A stretch of DNA of 64,000 nucleotides from Mycobacterium marinum. Its GTDB lineage: Bacteria > Actinomycetota > Actinomycetes > Mycobacteriales > Mycobacteriaceae. Where the stretch lies: contig NZ_CP024190.1 of assembly GCF_003391395.1 (NCBI RefSeq), positions 806,001-870,000 of the forward strand, read 5' to 3'. The first letter of the stretch is position 1, and every line of letters begins with the position of its first letter. Position numbers and translations under genes: made by a program. Below, piece by piece: positions 16,774-25,200 of this stretch. The notes beneath the pieces were generated by a model. It saw nothing but the letters and a program-made list of their open reading frames with translations. It had not been told where the DNA came from and ran no database searches.

Positions 16774-17496
16774 ATGATTTCAGACGTGCAGCAGACCGCC
16801 CACATCGGCGAGGAACACCCTGACCGCGGTACGCCGCCGTTTGCCACCCCGATATCGGGGGCGGTCGATAGCCATCTGAGCATCGGCAGTTTCCGTTTCT
16901 GGTTCATCGGCCAGCGCTGGGAGTGGTCCGACGAGGTGGCCAGGATGCACGGATATGAGCCCGGCGCCGTGGTGCCGACGACGAAACTGTTGTTGTCGCA
17001 TAAGCATCCCGACGACCGTGCCCACGTCCAGGACTTGCTCGACTATGCGTTGCGGTCGGGGGAGTCGTTTTCCAGTCGCCATCGCTTTGTCGACACGGCG
17101 GGCGTGGTGCACGACGCAATCGTGGTGGCTGACCGCATGGTGAACGAATCCGGCGTGGTCCAGGGAACATCCGGCTATTACATCGACCTCACCAACACCT
17201 TCGACGAAACGCGTCAGGAGGTGCTCGACGAGGCGCTGCCCGACCTGTTCGAGAACCGCGCCGCGATCGAGCAAGCCAAAGGTGTGCTGATGGCCGTCTA
17301 CCGGGTCAGCGCCGAGCAGGCCTTCCGGGTGCTGCAGTGGCGGTCGCAGGAGACAAACACCAAGCTTCGTGCGCTGGCCAAACAAGTGGTCGCCGAAGTC
17401 GCGTCCTTGCCGCCGGTGTCGGCGTTGGTCCAAAGCCAGTTCGACCACTTGCTCTTAACAGTGCACGAGCGTATTCCCGCCGAGTCCGCGAGCTGA
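16774..17496 (+). CDS. PAS-ANTAR protein (putative RNA-binding antiterminator)
   Basis: A 240-residue protein with an N-terminal PAS fold (about residues 30-130; WEWSDEVARMHGYEPG and HPDDRAHV are typical) and a C-terminal ANTAR domain (about 150-215). The ANTAR helix reads ENRAAIEQAKGVLMAVYRVS with the expected Ala, Lys and Gly, and is followed by a second helix containing AFRVLQWRSQETNTKL. ANTAR domains bind paired stem-loops in RNA and prevent transcription termination. The PAS domain would sense a small molecule or redox state. The gene is divergent from thiC and just upstream of the STAS/sensor-kinase genes. ATG 16774 was chosen because longer in-frame starts run into the riboswitch. Partner RNAs are unknown. 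Confidence 0.88.
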   Translation: MISDVQQTAHIGEEHPDRGTPPFATPISGAVDSHLSIGSFRFWFIGQRWEWSDEVARMHGYEPGAVVPTTKLLLSHKHPDDRAHVQDLLDYALRSGESFSSRHRFVDTAGVVHDAIVVADRMVNESGVVQGTSGYYIDLTNTFDETRQEVLDEALPDLFENRAAIEQAKGVLMAVYRVSAEQAFRVLQWRSQETNTKLRALAKQVVAEVASLPPVSALVQSQFDHLLLTVHERIPAESAS

Positions 17497-17626
17497 TCGT
17501 CGCGGGTTGCGGCCCGCGCGGTGGGGATCGGGTTAGGCTCTAGCTAATCCTGGACGGTGCAGACGGTGGATCGGGCTCCCCGTCTCAGCCGCCTAACGTT
17601 TGACACATTCGCGGGCGGTGAAGGCC

Positions 17627-18022
17627 ATGGACCTGCTGGCGGTCGAGCATGAGGTTCGCCAAGGCACCGTCGTGCTGCGGGCCGAGGGCGATGTCGATTC
17701 GAGCACCGTCGAGCAGTTCGTCGTCCATCTGGCGGCTGCCATGCAATTGGCGGCGACCCACCCTGCGCGCCTGGTCGTCATCGATCTGCGGCCGGTGACC
17801 TTCTTCGGCAGCGCGGGATTGAACGCGGTGCTGGAGTGTCATGAACAGGGGAAGGCGGCGGGCACATCGGTGCGGCTGGTGGCCGACCACGGGCAGGTGC
17901 TTGCGCCGATCCAAGTTACCGAGCTGGATCGCATCTTCGAGATTTACCCGACGCTGGCCGGGGCATTGCGGCCCGGCAAACCCGGTGAGCAGGACCCCGA
18001 GGATGTCGAGCGGCCACGATGA
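17627..18022 (+). CDS. STAS-domain anti-sigma factor antagonist
   Basis: A 131-residue single STAS domain of the SpoIIAA/RsbV type. The sequence shows the fold's early strand (VVLRAEGDVDSSTVEQF) and the phosphorylation loop VTFFGSAGLNAVLE, where the Ser in FGSAGL occupies the serine phosphorylated by anti-sigma kinases. The usual Asp before this serine is Gly, a tolerated change. Its stop overlaps the start of the giant sensor protein by four bases (ATGA). That protein has a C-terminal RsbW-type kinase domain and a PP2C phosphatase domain, the expected partners. The start is uncertain: ATG 17627, GTG 17618 and TTG 17600 are in frame. TAGGCT at 17534-17539 is a likely -10. Confidence 0.85.
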   Translation: MDLLAVEHEVRQGTVVLRAEGDVDSSTVEQFVVHLAAAMQLAATHPARLVVIDLRPVTFFGSAGLNAVLECHEQGKAAGTSVRLVADHGQVLAPIQVTELDRIFEIYPTLAGALRPGKPGEQDPEDVERPR

Positions 18023-21000
18023 GCGCCAACGCTGCGGCCCCGGGGACGCCCAACAGGCAACCGTTGCCCGAGGACCTGCAGGCCCCGGTCGCCCTGGGCG
18101 GCGAGATGGGGCGCCGCTTCGCCGAGTTCGACTGGGCACACCATCGGTTGGGCCCGCCCAGGGACTGGGCACCCGAAGTGCGTGCGGCGGTGGCGATGAC
18201 CCTGACTTCGCGGTTTCCCATCGTGTTGTGGCTGAGCCCGACCGACCTGTTCCTGATGTACAACGACGCCTATGCCCAGATCTTGGGCGACAAGCACCCG
18301 GCGGCGCTGGGCAGTGCCGGAAAGGTGGTGTGGCCCGAGATTTGGACGGCGATCGGGCCGATGCTCGCCGGCGTCGTTGCGACCGGCAAGGCCACCTGGT
18401 CGACCGATCTGATGCTGCTGTTGATGACGGCAGGCGTTCCGCAAGAGCGCTACTTCACCTTCACCTACAGCCCGATCATCAGTGGCGGGGCCGTCCCGGC
18501 CATCTTCTGTGCGGTCATCGAAACGACGCAACGGGTGTTGAGCGATCGGCGTCTGCATCTGCTCAATGCGGTGGCGTCGGCCGTGCTGGAGACCCACACC
18601 ATCGATGACGCGATCGGTGCGTCCGTCACCGCGTGTGCCGCGCAGCCCGCGGACCTTCCGTTCATCGCGGTGTATGTGGCCGCCGACGGTGCCGATGCCG
18701 GCGCCGGCCAGCATCGGATCACGCTTCGGGGAGCCACGCCGTCGGTGTTGCCCGTCTTGCCCCAGCTGCTGGCCGAGCTGACGGACTGGGACATGGCTTC
18801 GCGGTCACGGGAGTCGGCGCATGTGGTCGGTGAGCTTGCCCGGGTGATTCCCGGCATCTGCGAGGTTTTCACCGACGACTGCCCGACCCAGGCGCTGGTG
18901 TTGCCGTTGAGTGAGGGCTCGACCCCCGGGGCGGTGGTGATCGGCATCAGCCCGCGGCGCCCATTGGATGCGCTGTATCGCGGTTTCTGCCAGCTGCTCG
19001 TCGATCAGCTGTCGGCGGCGCTGGCATCGGTGGTCTCCTACGAACGGCAACGGCAGCGAGCCGATGCGCTAGCGGAGCTCGATCGCGCCAAGACCGCGTT
19101 TTTGACCAACGTCAGCCACGAGTTCCGCACTCCGCTAACCCTGTTGCTCGGTCCGGTCGAGGATGCGCTCGCCGACGCCGGCGGCGACACCGTCTTGGCC
19201 GATCGGCTCGATACCGCACGGCGCAATGCGCGGCGTCTGCAACGGATGGTCGACTCGCTGCTGGCGTTCTCGCGGATCGAAGCCGGTCGCGCAACCGCGC
19301 GGCTGGTGTGCACCGACGTGGGCACGCTGACGTCGCATATCGCGTCGTCGTTCACCGAACTCTGCGCCCGCGCCGGGCTCGACCTTGCGCTGGACTGCGC
19401 TCCAGCGCTGGCCGATGTCGATCCCGGCATGTGGGAAACCATCGTGCTCAATCTGCTGTCCAACGCGGTCAAATACACAATGAAAGGATCGATCGTCGTC
19501 GAGGTGCGCAGCGAGGCCGCGCACTGCCGACTCGTGGTGCGTGACACCGGAACCGGGATTGCGCCAGCCGACCTGCAGCGTCTGTTCGAGCGGTTCTATC
19601 GCGCCGAGAATGCCGGCGGCCGCAGTGCCGAGGGCAGCGGGATCGGGCTGTCCCTGGTACGCGGTCTGGTTGAGCTGCAACGCGGAACCGTGCACATCGA
19701 CAGCGAACCGGGGCGCGGCACCGCGGTCACCATCCGGCTGCCGCGGTCGCCGACCGGCGCGGCCGCCGATCAGTCGCCGGCCGCCTTGCTCGATGAGACC
19801 AACCCGTACGTGGAGGAGGCCAGCCAGTGGTTGGTCTCATCGCCCGCGCAGGTACAGGCGGCACCGGAACAGCCCCGCCAGCTGGTGCTGATCGCCGACG
19901 ACAACGCGGACATGCGGGCCCATCTGCATCGAGTGCTATCGCCGCATTGGGAGACCGTTCTGGTCGCCGATGGTGAGTCCGCGCTCAACGCAACCCGCAG
20001 CCTGCACCCCGACCTGGTGGTGACCGATGTGATGATGCCCGGTCTGGACGGTTTCGAGTTCATCGCCGCCATCCGCGCGGATCCGGTGCTGGCGGCCACG
20101 CCAGTCCTGATGCTGTCGGCCAGGGCCGGAGCGGAGGCCGTCAGCGACGGCTTCGCCGGTGGCGCCGACGATTATCTGTTGAAGCCCTTCCGTTCCCAGG
20201 AGCTGGTGGAGCGGGTGACCTCGCGGCTGGCCGCCGTTGCCCGCGAGCGCACCCGTCAGGGACTCGCCGCCAGGCTCATGCAGCTCGACGCCGCCCTACA
20301 GGCCACCGACTCGGTGGCCGGAATCCTCGCGGCCGTCCTGCACTACCGCCTGGCGTCGGGTGACGCGGCCGCGGCGGCAATCGGAGTTGTCGACGGGGAC
20401 TATGTCCGGTTCGAATATGCCGGCGCAATCCCCGCGGAATTGCGCGATCGCTACCACGTGGCCAGGCTGGACAGCCCGCTGGTGGGAACCGACGTCATTC
20501 ACCGCGGCGAGCCGATGCTGATCACCGACACGCTGGACCTGCCCCCGCGCTATCAGCACGCGGTGCAGGACACCGCCGAAATTGTTCGGGCCTGTGTCGC
20601 CCAACCGTTGCGCAACGCCGACGGACGTGTCATCGGGGTGCTGACCCTGCTGTGGCCCACGCCACGCCAATTCGACGCGTCCGAACTCGAGATGTTCACC
20701 CGGACCGCCGAGATTACCCAGATCGCACTGGATCGGGTGCGCGTCATGACCCGCGAACATCGCATTGCCGTCGACTTCCAGGAGCACCTCCTGGACCTGG
20801 ACCGGGGATCGACCAGCGCGGTGGTATCGGCGGTGTACCAACCGGCCGGCGAAGCGATGCGCGTGGGCGGTGACTGGTATTCGGTGACGCCGCTGCAGCA
20901 TCCGGGCAGGATCGCGATATCCGTTGGTGACGTCGTCGGTCACGGCCTGGCGGCGGCCATCGTGATGAGCAGACTTCGTGCCGCCGTGGCCGCCTCCGCG

Positions 21001-21888
21001 CTGAACACCGCCGAACCCGCCGATGTTCTGGGAGCGCTGGACAAATATGCGGCAACCGTTCCCGGCGCCAGCTGCGCCACGGTCGCCTACGCCCTGATCG
21101 ACACCACACCGGCGGGTGCCGGCGCCATGAGCTACATCTGCGCGGGACATCCGTATCCGTTGGTGGTCTCCCCAGATGCCAGCCCGGTCTTCCTCAAGTC
21201 GGGACGGCGTCCGCCGGTGGCCACCCGTGGGACCGACTCGGCCGACGTCACCGCGCGTGCGGACCTGCCCGCGGGAAGTTTGATCATCTTCTATACCGAC
21301 GGGTTGATGGAGCGGGCGGGGGAGACTCTCGACGACGGCTTTGCCCGGCTGGCGGATGCGGCGGCGGACTGCTCCGCCATGCCGGTGGCGGCGGTGTGCG
21401 CCGAACTCCTGCACCGGATGTGCCCGGCCGAGGGCTACCGCGATGATGTCGTGGTGCTGGCGCTGCGTCCCAGCCATGCCGGTCCGCGCAGCTTCGCCAC
21501 CGTGTTGACCGCCGTCCCGGCCGAGATCCCGGTGGCGCGCCGGCGGATGGCGCAGTGGCTGACCGCGATCGGGGTCGACCCCGTGCGCAAGGGTGCCATC
21601 CTGCTCGCGACGGGCGAGGCGGTCACCAATGCGATCGAGCACGGCAGCGGCTGTGACGCCGGCAAGACGGTGTCCGTCGAGGCATTCCTGGATCAGGATG
21701 CGATTGCGGTCACCGTCAGTGACCAGGGCCGGTGGACCGGAGACTCGTCGGCCAGCCTGCGCAGCCAGCGGCGCGGGCGCGGTCTCACGCTGATGAGCGG
21801 GCTCGCGAACCAGGTCGAAACCGTCCGTACCCCGCAGGGCACACGAGTCGTGTTGCAGTTCGACGCCGCCACCGTGGACTGGCCGTGA
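18019..21888 (+). CDS. Hybrid histidine kinase / PP2C phosphatase / anti-sigma kinase
   Basis: A 1289-residue soluble multidomain protein. In order: PAS-like sensor (about 40-175), GAF-like domain (about 180-340), HisKA with His367 (SHEFRTPLT), HATPase (about 460-575; NLLSNAVKYT, GSGIGLSLVRG), a receiver (about 620-735) with phospho-acceptor Asp670 (VVTDVMMPG) and Lys722 (LLKPF), a second GAF (about 755-900), a SpoIIE-type PP2C phosphatase (about 925-1150; VGGDWYSV, VGDVVGHGLAAA, IIFYTDGLME), and a C-terminal RsbW-like HATPase (about 1165-1285; LLATGEAVTNAIEHGS). All key residues seem intact. It overlaps the STAS gene upstream by four bases. No membrane segment is evident. The domain set resembles an Rv1364c-type sigma-factor regulator with a full two-component phosphorelay added. 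Confidence 0.92.
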   Translation: MSANAAAPGTPNRQPLPEDLQAPVALGGEMGRRFAEFDWAHHRLGPPRDWAPEVRAAVAMTLTSRFPIVLWLSPTDLFLMYNDAYAQILGDKHPAALGSAGKVVWPEIWTAIGPMLAGVVATGKATWSTDLMLLLMTAGVPQERYFTFTYSPIISGGAVPAIFCAVIETTQRVLSDRRLHLLNAVASAVLETHTIDDAIGASVTACAAQPADLPFIAVYVAADGADAGAGQHRITLRGATPSVLPVLPQLLAELTDWDMASRSRESAHVVGELARVIPGICEVFTDDCPTQALVLPLSEGSTPGAVVIGISPRRPLDALYRGFCQLLVDQLSAALASVVSYERQRQRADALAELDRAKTAFLTNVSHEFRTPLTLLLGPVEDALADAGGDTVLADRLDTARRNARRLQRMVDSLLAFSRIEAGRATARLVCTDVGTLTSHIASSFTELCARAGLDLALDCAPALADVDPGMWETIVLNLLSNAVKYTMKGSIVVEVRSEAAHCRLVVRDTGTGIAPADLQRLFERFYRAENAGGRSAEGSGIGLSLVRGLVELQRGTVHIDSEPGRGTAVTIRLPRSPTGAAADQSPAALLDETNPYVEEASQWLVSSPAQVQAAPEQPRQLVLIADDNADMRAHLHRVLSPHWETVLVADGESALNATRSLHPDLVVTDVMMPGLDGFEFIAAIRADPVLAATPVLMLSARAGAEAVSDGFAGGADDYLLKPFRSQELVERVTSRLAAVARERTRQGLAARLMQLDAALQATDSVAGILAAVLHYRLASGDAAAAAIGVVDGDYVRFEYAGAIPAELRDRYHVARLDSPLVGTDVIHRGEPMLITDTLDLPPRYQHAVQDTAEIVRACVAQPLRNADGRVIGVLTLLWPTPRQFDASELEMFTRTAEITQIALDRVRVMTREHRIAVDFQEHLLDLDRGSTSAVVSAVYQPAGEAMRVGGDWYSVTPLQHPGRIAISVGDVVGHGLAAAIVMSRLRAAVAASALNTAEPADVLGALDKYAATVPGASCATVAYALIDTTPAGAGAMSYICAGHPYPLVVSPDASPVFLKSGRRPPVATRGTDSADVTARADLPAGSLIIFYTDGLMERAGETLDDGFARLADAAADCSAMPVAAVCAELLHRMCPAEGYRDDVVVLALRPSHAGPRSFATVLTAVPAEIPVARRRMAQWLTAIGVDPVRKGAILLATGEAVTNAIEHGSGCDAGKTVSVEAFLDQDAIAVTVSDQGRWTGDSSASLRSQRRGRGLTLMSGLANQVETVRTPQGTRVVLQFDAATVDWP

Positions 21889-21904
21889 ACTGGCCGTGAA
21901 CTGG

Positions 21905-22183
21905 CTAGGCCTCCTCCATCGCCTCGCCGAGCTCCTCGAGGAGCCGGTTGTGGTGATTGCTCGCCATGACGTGACCGGCGGCGATGACCACCGCTACCGG
22001 CCATTCGATCAGTTCGAGTGCGGCCAGTGCGGCCAGACCGCCGTAGTAGGCCAGCTGCTCAGGCCGGGGGACCTCAACCTGGCCGACGAATGGCAGATTC
22101 ATCACGAAAGTCTCGCCTTCCCTGATTTTCTTCACGGCATCGCGCTGTGAAACCGCTCTGCGCGCCTGCTTTTCCACCATCAT
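21905..22183 (-). CDS. Small membrane protein downstream of CtpH (Rv0424c-like)
   Basis: A 92-residue protein matching the position and size of M. tuberculosis Rv0424c. It has a basic/charged N-terminus (about residues 1-30), one hydrophobic segment (about 45-70) containing the unusual intramembrane motif LIEWPVAV, and an acidic tail (LLEELGEAMEEA). The other side of ctpH carries a different small protein with a very similar hydrophobic segment, so both may be accessory to the ATPase. The ATG at 22183 has a GAAAGG site upstream. It lies 46 bases after the ctpH stop and is probably the end of the same operon. Function unknown. Confidence 0.8.
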   Translation of the reverse strand: MMVEKQARRAVSQRDAVKKIREGETFVMNLPFVGQVEVPRPEQLAYYGGLAALAALELIEWPVAVVIAAGHVMASNHHNRLLEELGEAMEEA

Positions 22184-22229
22184 TTGCCTTTCAGTAACGA
22201 AGGGTTTGCCGCCGAGCAGGGTCGTGCGG

Positions 22230-25200
22230 TCACCGTCTGAAGTATGTCGAGGACCGACGCCCTGGCCGATCCGCTAGTTTCGTCGTTTGCTGCGGTGCTG
22301 ACTGTGCCGTTGCGGGAGATTTATGCGCTGTTGTGGCGCGTCGGGCTCGTGGAGATCGTCCAGCGGGAGCCGTCGCGGGTTCGGGTGTCGGTGACGTGCT
22401 CGTGTTGGGTGCAGGAGGGGCTGGAGGATCCGGCTGCTGAGCACGACCATCCAGAACACGGTCCACAACGGCCATCGCGGCGGTCGCAGCAGCGGCGGCT
22501 CCCAGGGCCTGCGCCCACCCGACCGGGTCGAGCGGGGTACAACCGAGCAGTTGGCTGACGATAGGAATACTGATCAGGGTACCCATCGCGGCCAGTGAGC
22601 CCAGCGCGGTGAGAACCACCAGCCAGTCGTGTGAGTCCAGCAGGGTTTGACCCAGCTGCGCTGTCACCAGGGCGACCAATCCCACCGTGGATGCCCGACG
22701 CGGCAATCCGGTCACCCCGGCCATCATCCAGGCGGCGGTGGCGGCCGCAGCGGTGGTGGTGCCGCGGACGCCGACCGCTCGCCACAGCGCCTGCTGATCC
22801 GGTCCGCGCGCGTTGGGGTCGGTCTGGCCGCGCGGCTTGCTGACCGCCAGCGCCGCGGCGGGCAGCGCATCGGTGAGCATGTTCACCAGCAGCAGTTGCC
22901 GGGTGTTCAACGGCGAGGTTCCCGTGATGGCGCTGCCGATGATGGCGAATGCCACTTCACCGGCGTTGCCGCCCAACAACACTGAAACGGCCGCCTGCAC
23001 CCGCTGCCACAGTTCACGCCCTTCCAGGATCGATGGGAGCAGTGATTCGATGCGACCGTCGAGCAACACCATGTCGGCGGCCACGCTGGCGGGGTCACTG
23101 CCATGCGCGACGACACCGATGCCCACGGTGGCCGCCCTGATCGCGGCGGCGTCGTTGGAGCCGTCGCCGACCATCGCGCACACCCGTCCGACGCGCTCTA
23201 GCGTCTGCACGATCTGCACCTTGTTCTCGGGTGTCATCCGGGCAAAGATCACGCGCTCGGCGACCGCACGCTCCTGGTCCTTGCGCGACAGGGCATCCCA
23301 CTGCGCGCCGCTGATGATCTGTTTGGCGCTCACCCGCAGGCCCAGCTCTTCGGCGATGGCCGCGGCGGTGATGGGGTGATCACCGGTGATCAGCCGCACG
23401 TCCAGTCCGTGTCCGCTCAACTCGGCGAGCAGACCCGCTGCCGTGGGGCGCGGCGTGTCGGACAGCCCTAGAAAGCCCACCAGGGACAAGCTGTCGTGGC
23501 AGAAGTCAGCGATGGCGTCCGGGTCGTCGAGAACGGTCCGAGCCTGCTGTGGGCTCAGCTCGCGCCGCGCCACCGCGATTACCCGCAGCCCGTCGGCGGC
23601 CAGTTCAGCGACCTGGCGGTCAATGCTCGGGCCGTTGGCTCCGCAGGCGGCCAGCACCACCTCGGGGGCGCCTTTGATGCTCAGTTCGGTGTCTGACAGC
23701 GAGGCGGAAAACGACCTGCCGGAGCGGAATGGCAGGTGAGCGTCGGACCGGTCGAGTTCGGCGGCCAATTCCGGTGGTGCCGCTGCCACGATCGCGACAT
23801 CGGTGGCGTGTACCTGCGGTCCACCGTTGGTGGCCGGCGCGGCATGGACCGCGCAGCGCAGCACATCGTGATCCGAAAAGCCGGGGCCGGGATGTACTTG
23901 CGCCACGCGCAGCCGGTTCTCGCTGAGCGTTCCGGTCTTGTCGAAGCAAACCATGTCGACGCGACCGAGCGCCTCCACCGATCGCGGGATGCGGACCAGG
24001 GCGCCGAAGTGGGTGAGCCGGCGCGCCGAGGCTTGTTGCGCCAAAGTCGCCACCAGCGGCATGCCTTCGGGCACCGCGGCCACGGTGACGGCAATGCCGC
24101 TGGCCACCGCTTGGCGCAGGCCTTGGCGACGCAGCAGACCGAGTCCGGTGACCACGGCGCCGCCGGTCATGCTGACCGGCCAGGCCCGGTTGGTGAGCTG
24201 GCTGAGCTGGTGTTGCAGACCGACGTTGGACAGGTCGCCGGACACCAGGTCGGCGGCCCGCCGCTCCTGGGTGTCCGCCCCGACCGCGGTCACCACCGCA
24301 ACTGCGGTCCCGGCTACCACGGTGGTGCCGGCATAGAGCATGCAGCTACGGTCCGCCAGATCGGCTCCGGGTGTGGGCTCGACCTGTTTGGTCACCGACA
24401 GCGATTCGCCGGTGAGCGCGGACTCGTCGACTTCGACATCGGTTTCGTCGATCACCCGGGCGTCGGCGGGAACCACCTCGTGGGTCCGGACCTCGATAAC
24501 GTCGCCGGGCCGCAGTTGTTCGGCGACGACGTCGACGTAGCCAGGCTGTCCGTCCTGGCCGGTGACCACCTTTCGCGCGGGCGGAATTTGCAGCGCCAGT
24601 AGGCGGTTGAGCCGGCTCTCGGCGCGGAGTCGCTGCGTTGCGGCCAGTATCGAGTTACCGGTCAGCACTGACCCGACCATTACCGCGTCAACGGGTGAGC
24701 CCAATACCGCGCTCGCCGTTGCTCCCAGAGCCAGCATCGGTGTCAATGGGTCGGAAAGTTCTGCGCGGACCGCGCCGAGGAACTGTCCGATCGCCTGCAT
24801 GGGCTCGGCGCCGAGTTGTGTACCACGCTTTGCCGCGTGCGCGCCGCTGCTGAGGGCGCGGGTCGCCAACGTCGAATGGGGTGCGCCCGGTTGAGGCGAG
24901 GTGCCGGTTGGCGGCAACAGTTTCTGGACCTGCTCAACGGACATGGCATGCCATTCGTGGAACGCGGCGGGTCGAGGCGGGCGCGCGCCGACAACCTTTC
25001 GCGCCAGCAGATACCCCGACAGCAGTCCGGCGCCCGCGCCGGTGGTCACCGGTCCCGGGCCGAGTCCGCGAACGCCCGGCACCATCAGCAGGGCGCCCAA
25101 AGCCGATGCACCACCGGATATTTCGATACCCCGCCGGCGCGCCGCCTTGGCGGCCGGAATCGCATGCATGATCCGCCAGGCGCCACCAAGATCGGGCAGC

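Noticed and set aside
20296..21642. 448-codon frame antisense to the sensor kinase
   Set aside because: Shadow of the kinase coding strand: Arg/His/Gly-rich, no domain signature.
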